64,000 nucleotides of DNA from Flavobacteriales bacterium. GTDB lineage: Bacteria; Bacteroidota; Bacteroidia; NS11-12g; UBA955. Below are positions 1 to 10,400 of this stretch, one piece after another (position 1 is the stretch's first letter; each line of letters begins with the position of its first letter). The position numbers and the translations under genes are program-made. Under the pieces are notes generated by a model. It was not told where the DNA came from, ran no database searches, and was given only the letters and a program-made list of their open reading frames with translations. Location: assembly GCA_947447955.1 (NCBI GenBank), contig CANFLS010000009.1:16659-80658 (forward strand), written 5' to 3'.

Positions 1-2
1 TT

Positions 3-1172
3 GCAAGCGATAAAAACAAAATGCAAGACAAACCTTGGTTTTCTATTGATGAGGGATTGAAAAGTAAGTATCATGGAAATGTTTATTTAACATGGACAGA
101 GTTTGATAAATACGGAAGTTCCAACAAGCAGGATTCTACCCGTGTGAAATTTGCAAAAAGCAGTGATGACGGTTTGAGTTTTAGTAATGCCATAACAGTA
201 AGTGACAAAAGCGGCGGTGCGGAAGATGACGACAATACATCGGAGGGTGTAACCACGTCCGTTTTAAATGATGGTACCATACTTTGTTTTTGGTCGAGGG
301 CTGATACTTTATGGATGGATAAAAGTTTGGATGCAGGAAAAACTTGGGGAATAGATCAAGTAATATGCCGAATGCCAGGTGGGTGGAATTTCGAAAAAGT
401 GAAAGGTTTGGTTAGAACGAACGGAATGCCATTTGCAATTGCCGACAAGAATAACAACATTTATGTAACGTTTGCATGCCAAAACGAATATCGAGATTTT
501 GATATTTATTATGTGTATTCGGGAAATAATGGCAAATCGTTTGAAGGACCAATTGTTGTCAATGATGACAAATTAGAGGGCGTTGATCAATTTTCGCCAT
601 ATTTGGTGCTGAATGAGAAATTGGAAAATCCCAAGCTCATTTGGTATGACAAAAGGAATAGTGAAAAAGGGCATTTTGCAGATATTTATTCAGCAGATTT
701 GTGTAAAAAACGTCCCTCAAAAAATATAAAATTAACCAACGAACCAATAATTTTACCGGGGAAGGATGAATTCATGGGCGATTATGTGGGTTTATCGGTT
801 GTTCAGGGTAGAGCCATTGCGGCGGTTACCGCTTACGATGATGAAATTAGGAAGCCCTGTATACAATTAATTGACTGGCAGGAGAAAATAAAAAAGACAC
901 CTTTTGAGAGAGAGCCAATATTATTGGTGAATAGAAATTTTAAATCAGATTCGCTTGTAGTACTGGTTTCCTTTCCTCAAGAAACCTCTTTTACATTCGA
1001 AATTAAATCGGTGAATGGGGTGGTGATGTCGTCTGTTTTTGAAATAGACGAACCTCAAAAAATAAATTACCAAGAAATGTATATTCGGAAGTCAATGTTA
1101 GGGCATGGTTTATACACCTTTATAGTGAGAAGGAAGGGTGAAATTTACAAAAAATCAATTTGGTTGGATTAG
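3..1172 (+). CDS. Sialidase-like (BNR/Asp-box) secreted protein, 5' end outside the window
   Basis: The frame is open to the left edge, so the first ATG at 21 is internal and the gene is 5'-truncated. Counting from that ATG, three Asp-box-like motifs are visible: SSDDGLSF (about 48-54), SLDAGKTW (102-109) and SGNNGKSF (168-174). These are the beta-propeller turns of sialidases and related exported proteins; the catalytic Arg triad cannot be judged from the visible part. The last 75 residues have short beta-like segments ending in GLYTFIVRRKGEIYKKSIWL, which resembles a divergent T9SS type A sorting domain, so the protein may be exported by the SprA system encoded downstream. Family assignment is good. 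Sialic acid as substrate is not shown. Confidence 0.75.
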   Translation, partial: ASDKNKMQDKPWFSIDEGLKSKYHGNVYLTWTEFDKYGSSNKQDSTRVKFAKSSDDGLSFSNAITVSDKSGGAEDDDNTSEGVTTSVLNDGTILCFWSRADTLWMDKSLDAGKTWGIDQVICRMPGGWNFEKVKGLVRTNGMPFAIADKNNNIYVTFACQNEYRDFDIYYVYSGNNGKSFEGPIVVNDDKLEGVDQFSPYLVLNEKLENPKLIWYDKRNSEKGHFADIYSADLCKKRPSKNIKLTNEPIILPGKDEFMGDYVGLSVVQGRAIAAVTAYDDEIRKPCIQLIDWQEKIKKTPFEREPILLVNRNFKSDSLVVLVSFPQETSFTFEIKSVNGVVMSSVFEIDEPQKINYQEMYIRKSMLGHGLYTFIVRRKGEIYKKSIWLD

Positions 1173-1195
1173 ACATAAAAAGATTTTAAAAACGC

Positions 1196-1226
1196 TTGAA
1201 AATGCGGGCGCTAAAACCTATTTTTG
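1196..1226 (+). promoter_or_regulatory. Bacteroidota-type promoter for the SurA/PpiD-like gene
   Basis: TTG at 1196-1198, a 20-base spacer, then TATTTTTG at 1219-1226 match the Bacteroidota -33/-7 pattern. The ATG is at 1258, giving a leader of about 28 bases. Confidence 0.7.
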
Positions 1227-1257
1227 CTACTTTTAAAAATTAACGTATTAAAATATT

Positions 1258-3390
1258 ATGGCAGTTATACAGAAATTAAGAAATTCGGGTTGGGTAGCAG
1301 TTGTTATCATTACAGCTCTTGTGTTGTTTGTGGTTGGGGATTGGATCTCTGGTAAAAGCAGTGTAAGAGGTGGAAATGAAGATGCAGATGTTATTGCGAA
1401 CATGAACTCTGAGAAAGTAAGAGAAAAAGATTTAGATGCAGTAGTTAGAGAAGTTTATCAAACAGAAAAAGAGAATGATCCTAATTATGAAATTACTGAA
1501 AAAAATCGCAGTCAATTGTTTACAAAAGCTTGGACAGAGTTAACCAAGAGAAGATTGTTGTATACAGAAATTGCGAAAGCGGGTATTGAAGTATCTGACG
1601 AAGATTACAATGAAATGATGGTTGGGTTACACCCTGATGAGTCAATCAAGGGGGATCCTTCTTTCCAAACGAACAATCAATTTGATCCAAAGAAAGTGGA
1701 ACAAATTTTCCGTCAAGCAAAAGGAAACGCTCAAATGAAAGCGCGTTTGGCTGACTACGTTCGTAAAATGAAAGAAAATGAATTGACTGTTAGATATTCA
1801 ACTTATATTTCAAAAGCCAGTTACAAAAGTAAAGCTGAAAAGAAATACGAATATATTTCTGCCAACCAAGCGGTTTCTGGTAAAATTGTATCTTTAGATA
1901 TCAATTCAATTCCTGACAAAGACATTAAAGTTACTGACGATGATTTGAATGCATATTTGGATGAGTACAAAGAGAAGTACAAGTACACCCAAGAGTCAAG
2001 AAATATCAAATATGTAGTATTTGATATTGTGCCTACACATGATGATTCTGCTTATGCCTATAACAATGCATATTCAACTGCTGCGGGAATGAAAGCTCAA
2101 ACAACCCCTGATACAATGGGTGCAATTGGTTACATCGCGAGAAATCAACTTCCTGAAGATGCTCCAGCTGAAATTTCTAATTTGGTTTGGAATGCACCAA
2201 TGAATATGGTTATTGGTCCTGTTTACAGAGAAGGTAAATTTTATATTTGGCAAAAAATTAGAGAAAAAGCAGATACTGCTGGTTTTGTAAGAGCAAGTCA
2301 TATTTTGATTCCAATGTCGGGTAAATTACCTGATGGAACAGATATCAAAGATTCAATTGCCGCTCAAAAGAAAGCAATTGAAGTTTTTGGTCAACTTAAA
2401 GCGGGTGCAAAAATGGAAGAATTGGCAGGTAAATATTCTACCGACCAAGGTTCTGCAAAAATGGGTGGTGACTTAGGTTACCAAGATCCGGCTAAATATG
2501 TTCCTGAGTTTGGTGCTTTTTGTAAACAAGGTAAGGCGGGTGAAACAAATATAGTAAAAACCCAATATGGTTACCATATTATCAGAATTACTGGTCCAAT
2601 GGATTATACCAAAATCAAGTTTATTCAAAATGAAATTGAAATCACTGCAGGACAAAAAACTGTAAAAGTTGTAGATGAAAAATCTCGTAATTTTAAAAAT
2701 GCTGTAAAAAATGATTTCGACAAAGCGGTTGAAAAAAGTGCGATTGTTCCACGTGTTTTGAAAGATTTCACAACGGATCAAAAAACCATTGCTGGTGTTG
2801 ATGCTGCTTCTGATACACGTTCTATTATTTTCTGGTTATTCGACAAGAAAAGACAAACAGGTGACGTTTCTGAAGTATTTGCATTTGCAAATAAACAAGT
2901 AATTGTAAAAGTAGAAAATATTAAAAATATTGGATATGCTACTTTAGATAACGTACGTTCTGAAATTGAACCTTTGGTAAGAAGTAAAATGAAAGCTGAA
3001 AAAGCGGCTGCAAAAATGGCTGATGCTATGAAATCTGCTAAAACTGCTGAACAATTGGCTGCTGCCGTTAAAGGTATGGTTACTTCTTTAGATGGTGTAA
3101 GATTTGGTCAGAACTTCATTCCTAATATGGGACAAGAATTGCAAGTTTTAGGCGTTGCCTTTGGTGCGAAAGTGAAATCAACTTCTATTCCGTTTGCATC
3201 TAAGTCTGTTGCAGGTGTTTTGTTTGTAGACAAACGCGACGACGTACAAGTGCCAACATCAGTTTATACTTCTGCTGATCAAATTGATTTCATGAATCAA
3301 CCACAGTATCTTTCAAACAGAATTACTGAGGTTTTAAATAAGAGTGCAAAAATTCAAGATTACCGTTACAAATTTGAATGGAATCAATAA
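1258..3390 (+). CDS. Membrane-anchored SurA/PpiD-type peptidyl-prolyl isomerase
   Basis: A 710-residue protein. A short basic N-terminus is followed by one membrane segment (about residues 11-28), then a long periplasmic SurA_N-like helical region. A parvulin domain follows at about 342-446, starting VRASHILIP and ending with the family signature YGYHIIRITG. The C-terminal 260 residues resemble the chaperone part of PpiD. Known role of the family: folding chaperone and prolyl isomerase at the periplasmic face of the inner membrane, helping outer-membrane and exported proteins. It has its own promoter and terminator, so it is probably monocistronic. The placing in the PpiD-like group rests on architecture; one-to-one orthology with E. 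coli PpiD is not claimed. Confidence 0.88.
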   Translation: MAVIQKLRNSGWVAVVIITALVLFVVGDWISGKSSVRGGNEDADVIANMNSEKVREKDLDAVVREVYQTEKENDPNYEITEKNRSQLFTKAWTELTKRRLLYTEIAKAGIEVSDEDYNEMMVGLHPDESIKGDPSFQTNNQFDPKKVEQIFRQAKGNAQMKARLADYVRKMKENELTVRYSTYISKASYKSKAEKKYEYISANQAVSGKIVSLDINSIPDKDIKVTDDDLNAYLDEYKEKYKYTQESRNIKYVVFDIVPTHDDSAYAYNNAYSTAAGMKAQTTPDTMGAIGYIARNQLPEDAPAEISNLVWNAPMNMVIGPVYREGKFYIWQKIREKADTAGFVRASHILIPMSGKLPDGTDIKDSIAAQKKAIEVFGQLKAGAKMEELAGKYSTDQGSAKMGGDLGYQDPAKYVPEFGAFCKQGKAGETNIVKTQYGYHIIRITGPMDYTKIKFIQNEIEITAGQKTVKVVDEKSRNFKNAVKNDFDKAVEKSAIVPRVLKDFTTDQKTIAGVDAASDTRSIIFWLFDKKRQTGDVSEVFAFANKQVIVKVENIKNIGYATLDNVRSEIEPLVRSKMKAEKAAAKMADAMKSAKTAEQLAAAVKGMVTSLDGVRFGQNFIPNMGQELQVLGVAFGAKVKSTSIPFASKSVAGVLFVDKRDDVQVPTSVYTSADQIDFMNQPQYLSNRITEVLNKSAKIQDYRYKFEWNQ

Positions 3391-3410
3391 AACAATATTA
3401 ATTTGAATGA

Positions 3411-3437
3411 AAAGGCCACTTTATGTGGCCTTTTTTT
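3411..3437 (+). terminator. Rho-independent terminator after the PPIase gene
   Basis: GGCCAC (3414-3419) pairs with GTGGCC (3425-3430) around a 5-base loop. Flanking AAA and TTT extend the stem and a T-tract follows. Confidence 0.9.
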
Positions 3438-3453
3438 ATTTTAGTGCATTTGT

Positions 3454-3486
3454 TTTTGTTTAGTCTAATTCTGAATCGTATTTTTG
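3454..3486 (+). promoter_or_regulatory. Promoter of the sugar-phosphate isomerase gene, leaderless type
   Basis: TTTTG at 3454-3458, a 20-base spacer, then TATTTTTG at 3479-3486. The ATG begins only 5 bases after the box, so transcription should start at or within about 2-3 bases of the start codon. Confidence 0.75.
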
Positions 3487-3490
3487 CTTT

Positions 3491-4474
3491 ATGTCAGCAA
3501 TTACCCACGAACAATCTTTAGAGAATTTTCACGAACAATTAGAATATGTTTTGAATAATTACCATACACATGGTAAAAGAGCAAGTCAATATAATAACAT
3601 CGTTATTGGTGGTTTAGGAGGAAGTGGAATTGGTGGCAGAATAGCGCGTTTGTATTTCTGGAATGAAATGCCAATACCTGTTGAAGTATACTCTGACTAT
3701 AATTTGCCAGCTTATGCAAATGATAAGTCGTTGGTTATTCTTTGTTCGTATTCAGGAAATACAGAAGAAACTTTGACTATGTACAAAGATGCTCAAAACC
3801 GTGGTTGTGATATTATTTGTATGGCTGCAGGTGGTGAGTTATTGTCTTTGGCGCAAACCAATCAATTGCCTTATTATACCATTGCTACTGGTTACCAGCC
3901 GAGAATGACCCTTGGGTTTGCTTTGGGTAACTTGGTTATGATATTGGGTGAAGTTGCAGGAAAAGACATGACCGCTGCAATAACAGAAGTTAAAAATATG
4001 TTTGACAATCCAGTTCAAGCAATCAAATGCGCAAAAGAAATGCATGCGTTGTTTCAACCTACTATTGCTAACAAATTTGTGGTTGTTACAGATAAAAATT
4101 ATGAAGCAGTTGCCATCCGTTTTTGTCAGCAAATTCAAGAAAATGCAAAAGGGGAAGGATTTATTTCTGTTTTGCCAGAAGCAAATCACAATATGATTGA
4201 AAGCTATTATGAAAAACACGATACCAATTTTATTTTCTTAAATAGCAAAGAAAATAGTAGGGTAGCAGCTCGTTTTGATTTCTTGAAAAAAGTATTGACA
4301 GACTTAGGAAACGTTATTTACGATTACCCATTGTCAAATGCTTCATTATTGAGCCAATTTGAAGTGATTCATGCTACTGATTGGTTAAGTATTTGGGCTT
4401 CCGATGATAAAAAAGTAAACAATATGGAAGTTGGCATTATCATGCAACTTAAAGGCCATTTGAGTAATATTTAA
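3491..4474 (+). CDS. Bifunctional phosphoglucose/phosphomannose isomerase
   Basis: 327 residues, the usual size of the short SIS-domain Pgi/Pmi family. The glycine-rich sugar-phosphate loop GGLGGSGIGG lies near residues 37-46, and CSYSGNTEET near 85-94 is the typical SIS phosphate-binding signature. EANHNMIESY in the C-terminal half matches the family's conserved catalytic region. The family interconverts glucose-6-P and fructose-6-P, and mannose-6-P and fructose-6-P, in the cytoplasm. No classical 450-550-residue Pgi is in this window, so this may be the glycolytic isomerase; that is inference. It has its own promoter and terminator. Confidence 0.88.
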   Translation: MSAITHEQSLENFHEQLEYVLNNYHTHGKRASQYNNIVIGGLGGSGIGGRIARLYFWNEMPIPVEVYSDYNLPAYANDKSLVILCSYSGNTEETLTMYKDAQNRGCDIICMAAGGELLSLAQTNQLPYYTIATGYQPRMTLGFALGNLVMILGEVAGKDMTAAITEVKNMFDNPVQAIKCAKEMHALFQPTIANKFVVVTDKNYEAVAIRFCQQIQENAKGEGFISVLPEANHNMIESYYEKHDTNFIFLNSKENSRVAARFDFLKKVLTDLGNVIYDYPLSNASLLSQFEVIHATDWLSIWASDDKKVNNMEVGIIMQLKGHLSNI

Positions 4475-4482
4475 AATTTTTA

Positions 4483-4507
4483 GGCCGTTGAAAAACGGCC
4501 TTTTTTT
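4483..4507 (+). terminator. Terminator whose T-tract touches the next start codon
   Basis: GGCCGTT (4483-4489), loop GAAA, AACGGCC (4494-4500), then seven T (4501-4507). The ATG of the next gene begins at 4508. See findings. Confidence 0.88.
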
Positions 4508-5272
4508 ATGAAAGTAACATTTTTAGGTACTGGCACTTCTCAAGGCGTTCCTCCAATAGGATGCACCTCTGATGTTTGTTTGAGTGCAAACCCAAAAGAC
4601 AAGCGATTGAGAGCATCTATTCATATTGAATGGAATGGAAAGAGCATTGTTATTGATGCAGGTCCTGACTTTCGTTACCAAATGATTCGTGGAGCAATCA
4701 ATCATATTGATGCATTGCTTTTTACGCACGAACACAGAGATCATACTGCGGGGCTAGATGATATACGTCCTTACAATTACTTGCAAAACCAAAATATGCA
4801 GGTGTATTGTCATAATAGGGTTTTAGAAGCTTTTAAAAGTCAGTACGATTATATATTCGCCGATTTTAAGTATCCTGGCATTCCGTTAATCGATTTTCAT
4901 TTGATTAATAATTTTCCATTTTCGATTGGGGACTTATTAATTGAACCGATTGAGGTATTGCATTATAAGTTGCCGGTATTGGGATTTCGATTTGATAAGT
5001 TTGCCTATATTACAGATGCGAATTTTATTTCCGAAACTGAGATTGAAAAATTGAAAGATTTAGATGTGCTTGTTTTGAATGCTTTGCGCAGAGAAGCGCA
5101 TATTTCCCATTTTACTTTAGAACAAGCCACACAATTGGCATTGAGAATTGGTGCGAAACATACCTATTTTACACACATGAGTCATCAAATAGGCTTTCAT
5201 GATGAAGTTTGCGCTGGACTTCCTAATGGTATAGATTTGGCTTACGATGGCCTTGAATTGATTATTGAATAA
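4508..5272 (+). CDS. MBL-fold metallo-hydrolase, PhnP-like
   Basis: 254 residues with the metallo-beta-lactamase signature THEHRDHTAGLDD (about residues 75-87), the two zinc sites of the superfamily, and a C-terminal HMSH (THMSHQIG). The N-terminus MKVTFLGTGTSQGVPPIGC is the usual start of this group, which fixes the start even though it lies directly on a terminator. Relatives hydrolyse cyclic phosphodiesters or other phosphoesters; the substrate cannot be told from sequence. Its 3' end overlaps porZ by 11 bases tail-to-tail. Confidence 0.87.
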   Translation: MKVTFLGTGTSQGVPPIGCTSDVCLSANPKDKRLRASIHIEWNGKSIVIDAGPDFRYQMIRGAINHIDALLFTHEHRDHTAGLDDIRPYNYLQNQNMQVYCHNRVLEAFKSQYDYIFADFKYPGIPLIDFHLINNFPFSIGDLLIEPIEVLHYKLPVLGFRFDKFAYITDANFISETEIEKLKDLDVLVLNALRREAHISHFTLEQATQLALRIGAKHTYFTHMSHQIGFHDEVCAGLPNGIDLAYDGLELIIE

Positions 5273-7484
5273 ATATAAATTTACCCATTGCGGTTTCAGA
5301 ACCATCTTGATTGATTCCGAAAACAAAGAATACACCACTGTTTGGTCTGCTGCCATCTAATCGGTATCCGTTCCAAATGGCTTTACCGCCATTGGCTTTT
5401 GTTTGGTAAATTAATTTTCCTTGGGCATCCGCAATTCTAATTTCAGCGTTATTGGCCAAGCCTTCAATTGTAATTTGCCCATTGTATTTTGGAGGGACAG
5501 GATTCGGATAAACTAAAATTTCACCAAAGCTCTCAGATGCAACATTGGCATCATTTCTATAAGACACTATTCCTTTGTCGGTACCTATGAATATCTCTCC
5601 AGATTCATCTATTTGACCCAAGCAAATTAATGCGTTCGATAGGAGAGGGCTGTTTTCAAATGTAAAATGCTTCAATACTTTTTGCCCATATTCGTCTACT
5701 AAGAACAATCCATTTGTTGTGGCAAACCATTTTCTATTTCCCCCATCAACCAAAATGTCTTTAATGGTTTCTTCTCCCATTAAATAACCAGTTGAACCAT
5801 CTTGTTCAACAATAAATCTATCTAATTTGGGATTTACAAACAAATTTGATGATCCTGTGTAAATATTTAATCCTTGTAAAGTACCAATCCAAACATATCC
5901 ATTTTTATCACTTTCAATGGATAAAACATCGCCAGAAATCAATCCATTGTTTTGTGAAATAAATGTAGATTTATCATCTGCTGTATTATCTAATTTTCCT
6001 TCATCAAAAACAATAATCCCATTGTTTACAATGAGCCATTTTCTATTGTTAGCATCTACGCTTACACCTTTGATATCGGTAGTTCCATTAAAATCAAATT
6101 TATACCATTTGCCTGACGGGGTAACGCATAACAATGGATTAGCTGTTCCATAGTTAACAATCCATAAATTTCGTTTTGAATCTTCCGCTATTCCACCAAT
6201 TTTAATAAAGTTATCGCCGGGATTCCTTTCTAAAGGAGTATTTGTTTCATCCCATTTGCCAATAATTTCATCACCTTTAATTATCAGAATTCCATTTGTG
6301 TGCGTAGCTGCAAAATAAGTATTGTTGGCTTTTCTATGACAAACAAAGGTGAAATCATACATGTTTGAATTTAGCGGAGAAGTAAGGTTACTTTTCCAGC
6401 TTCTTTCTTGATTGTAAATGTAAAAACCTGAGTTATTGTAGGCATTTCCAAAAGTATTAGACAAACCTCCACCGGTACACAAAATTTGATCTCCATCTTT
6501 GGTCATTTTAAAGATGGATGTATTTGATGGACCATTTGGCATGAAAGAGTAATCCATTACTGGGTCTTTTTTAATTACTCCAGGACCAATACCGGTACAG
6601 AACCAATAAATGCCATCTTTGAATTGAGTAGCTCCAACTACCAAATTGATGTTTTCATAGGTGATACCTGTATTTGTTAAAGTTGTAATTTTCCCTTTTC
6701 GAACAATATGCAATCCAAATTGATTGTTGAAAATGCGCGCAGTATTTACGCGGTTGGTATCAAAAGTTGTTGTTTTCCCCTTTGAATAGGTTTTTATATT
6801 GAATTCTGTTTCAAAGAATACACTATCTGAATATGCAGTGAGTTGATAGCATTCAACACCAGTATAAACATAATGCCATTGGTTATAGTCATTCAAATTT
6901 ATCGTTTTGCTATATTCTGCAGCTAAAATCCCATCTACAGTTGAAATGTAGATTGAATCTTTTTTAATGCAAGAAGATAAAACCCTTATGGCTACACCAC
7001 CCGTTCCAATAGTGGTGTAACTGTCTTTAATTTCTTTTTTATCCAAGTCAACAATCAATAATCCAAAGTTGGTAGATACCAAAGCTTCTTTATTATTGAA
7101 TGTAACATGATTTATTCGTTTATCTCCTTGAAGAAATTTGGAGAAAAAGCCTGGAATATTTACAATTTTATTGTCGTTTATAAGTAGATCAATACTTCCA
7201 TCTAAATATCCAATAAAGAGGGTATTTGTGGCTTGGTTGAAACAAAGTTGACTTATTTCTCCTCCGTGAAAACCATCGGTACGGAGTAATTTAGTCATTT
7301 CACCTGTGTTCGTTGTTCTCCAAAATCCTTGGTCGGTTGATGCATACACATAATTGTTTGATGCTTCGCAAAATACCGCGTCTTTGTAAGTGAAATGTGT
7401 TCTCCATTTTCCGGTTGGAATTCCATTTTGACCAAAGCAAAATGAAACAATGAAAAGGGAAAGAGAGAGAATTACATTTTTCAT
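5262..7484 (-). CDS. porZ: PorZ-like T9SS attachment-complex protein
   Basis: 740 residues. A signal peptide ([18 protein letters not shown] then Q) leads into GIPTGKWRTHFTYKDA, the typical PorZ N-terminal propeller start. Many two-component-regulator-type propeller blades follow (for example NGYVWIGTLQGLNIY). The end is a T9SS type A C-terminal domain with YPNPV, beta repeats and GVFFVFGINQDG. PorZ is known as a surface component of the PorU-PorV-PorQ-PorZ complex that cleaves cargo signals and attaches A-LPS, and it keeps its own C-terminal domain. The gene is 6 bases downstream of sprA, presumably in one transcript. The alternative of an ordinary propeller cargo protein is less likely because of the N-terminal match and the neighbours. 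Confidence 0.85.
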   Translation of the reverse strand: MKNVILSLSLFIVSFCFGQNGIPTGKWRTHFTYKDAVFCEASNNYVYASTDQGFWRTTNTGEMTKLLRTDGFHGGEISQLCFNQATNTLFIGYLDGSIDLLINDNKIVNIPGFFSKFLQGDKRINHVTFNNKEALVSTNFGLLIVDLDKKEIKDSYTTIGTGGVAIRVLSSCIKKDSIYISTVDGILAAEYSKTINLNDYNQWHYVYTGVECYQLTAYSDSVFFETEFNIKTYSKGKTTTFDTNRVNTARIFNNQFGLHIVRKGKITTLTNTGITYENINLVVGATQFKDGIYWFCTGIGPGVIKKDPVMDYSFMPNGPSNTSIFKMTKDGDQILCTGGGLSNTFGNAYNNSGFYIYNQERSWKSNLTSPLNSNMYDFTFVCHRKANNTYFAATHTNGILIIKGDEIIGKWDETNTPLERNPGDNFIKIGGIAEDSKRNLWIVNYGTANPLLCVTPSGKWYKFDFNGTTDIKGVSVDANNRKWLIVNNGIIVFDEGKLDNTADDKSTFISQNNGLISGDVLSIESDKNGYVWIGTLQGLNIYTGSSNLFVNPKLDRFIVEQDGSTGYLMGEETIKDILVDGGNRKWFATTNGLFLVDEYGQKVLKHFTFENSPLLSNALICLGQIDESGEIFIGTDKGIVSYRNDANVASESFGEILVYPNPVPPKYNGQITIEGLANNAEIRIADAQGKLIYQTKANGGKAIWNGYRLDGSRPNSGVFFVFGINQDGSETAMGKFIFIQ

Positions 7485-7490
7485 TTGAGA

Positions 7491-10400
7491 TTAATTAAAG
7501 GTATATCTAAATTCTAAACCAAAATCGGTGAGGGATGTATAAAATTGAGTCGCGATTTTAGGATCCATAATTACCCTGTTATAACGCAATGCAAAATTGA
7601 CTTTCTGGTTAATTTGATAGGTTATTGAAGGAGTAATTCTAATATTTGTCATTCCCGCAGTGTAGCGATTTACATTAACATCAATTTTTCGAATGATGGT
7701 TACATTGTCACTAACACTGACTGCCAAGTCAAATCTGAAATCATTCGGTAAGAATATTTTTCTACCTCTGCGTTTGAAAGGAAGTGTTAAACCTGTTACA
7801 CGATAACCTGCGGTCAGTTGGAATTCGTTTTGACGCATTTCTGTAAGATTGAAACTTGCTGCGAATAATTTCAATATACGGCTGCGTTTATAATCAAATC
7901 CTACTGTCCAGTTATTTTTAGTAGTAATGTTCACTCCAATCAAAGGCATAAATCCTTCGCTAATTGTAACATTTGCAATTTGGAATTGAGGGGTTAAGTC
8001 TTTACCAATGGTAGGTGTTTCCAATTTGTCGTATCTCAAGTTTTGAGTATAATCTCCTACTGAATATTTACCATTATAAGCGTGCTTAAAGTTTATGTTG
8101 GTGAATATCTTAGAAAGGGCTTTGATTTTTGTTAACCCGTTGTAAGTGATATTCCAGTTTGGTAGAGGAATACTAGGGAATGCACTTATATTGCTAAGTG
8201 AAGTGGTTCCAACGTCAAGTTTGCTGTAAGTTGCATAAAACGCCCCTATCAAAACATCTTGTGAATTCTTGCTATAACCTAAAAATTCTTTGGTTATTGG
8301 ATCTTTGGAATAGGCACCTATTCTTTGATCATTTAATTGTAATCGCTGTGCTACAGTGAAGCGATTTCCTAAGAATTCATCAAATGTTGGATTTGGATGG
8401 TTTTCATTCTGTGCAATGTCATTCACAAAGTGAGAATTGAAAAACCAACCAGAAATGTTATAAGTTCCATTTTGAGTTAATCCTTGGTCTGTCCAATTAG
8501 TTCCATCATATTTGAAAACACTTTGGGTCCCTTTTGTTTCATTTCTGATGAAATCCAATCTGATTCTAAAATCTTTAATTGGTTCAACGGTTACACTCCC
8601 TGAAATAGATTGTGTTAGGTTGTGGCGGTAAAAATTAGCTTGACGCGTATCCTTCATTAATCCGCCATTTTCAGATAGTTTATATCTAATGTTTTCGTCT
8701 TGTAAACCTACAACGAAACCAAGTCCAGGTTGTAAATGGGTAAAGTTTTGTCCAAAATAATCGGGTCTAAATGCAAAGCCTGGCAATTCGGTAGTTTGTT
8801 TTCTTTGAACATTCAAATTTGCATTTTTAAACATGGTAATGAAATTACCAACAGCCATAATTACTGGATTTACTTTTGGTTTGGTATCTTTCCCTTTTTC
8901 AATGGCACTTTCGAATTTTGGTCCACCATCTTCGTCTGGTGTTAACTTTGTTTTTTCTTTGGTTTTATCGTTATTCCCTTTGCCTTTTTTATTGACTTTA
9001 GGTTTGTTATAATCCTTTAACCAAGGAATCATTGAATAAAACTGGGTGAAGTTAAATTGTGAAGTAATATTGATATCTTGGCTATTTTGGATTCTATTAC
9101 CCAATGTGGTGAATGCAGGTGGCGCCTGATTCCACTCATAACTTCCAATATAAGATGCAGAACTTGAAATCCATTTCAAAAATCCAATTTTACTAAATGG
9201 CAGGGTATAGGTTGCATTCATGGTTTGGGTGAATCGAGAAATTCTACCAAATCCTTTGAATTCATTATAAATTGAATCTTGTTTCTCTTTGGTGTTAATT
9301 GCTCCAAATGGTTCCTGAATTCGTGCTTGAACATTGGCCATGTACGAAATGGTAATTGAATTCGTTAAAGGCAAAGAGGCATTGTAATTTCTGGTTAAAG
9401 TGAAGTTCTTATCATATAACCTTGGATTAACCTGAATAAAGTTGTTGTTGTTCCGAGATTGAGATTCGCTATACAATCGATTTAATTGTAATTGCGTATT
9501 GAAAGTACTTGGAATTAAATTGAAGTTGAAATCACGAATCAGTGCAAGCGTATTTGATCTAAAAATCTTTGCAAATGGACGTATGAATTTCGCCGTTAAA
9601 TTATAATTGTATCCCAATGAAATTTGGGTAGTTTTATAGAACTGTTCTTCAATTTGTTGATTTCGTCTGTAAGTATTCGTATAACTATAACTGGCATTGA
9701 AGTTTGATATCCCCCAAGGCATAGCCTTCTTAGATTGATTACTTGCTACTTTAAAATTACTAATATTAAAACTATAAAGAGAGTTGTATTCTTCTGCCGC
9801 TTTTCTAACTTGATCTCTAACCGTAGCATTGGCAATATGCGTTAACATGGTTTCTAATTCCATGTCGGGATTAAGCGGATTGAATTTTGGTCTCACAAAA
9901 CTCTCAGACCATCCAATGTACATTGGAATGGTAACACCCGATTTTGCTGGGAAAAATTTACCAAGCTCTAAGTTACTTGCAATGTCGTAATTGTAATTAT
10001 TTGTTAAACTTCTATCATTTAACTTTTTATCTACATCACCAAATCCAATTGTTCTAATTGAACCGGCCATGTTTAATGTACCAAAATCGGCTAACTGTGT
10101 TTGAATATTTGCAAGTGCCGCCCAACCACCGCCATTGGAAATATCTTTCACTCTGAGTTCATTTGCCCAAATTTCAAAACACTGAGGTGTGTTGCCTTTG
10201 TTTTTCACACCAATCATCATCACTTTCAAATTGCTTAAATCAGGCAATCCCATCACACTTACTTTGCCTTTTTCTATGGCTAAAATGTAAGGCGCCGTCA
10301 TAGGCCAATTTGCATTTTGTCGTTGTATTTTGAGGTCAAATAATTTTTGAAATTCTAAATCAATAAAATTCTCATCTGGCCAAACAAGTTTGTCGCTATT

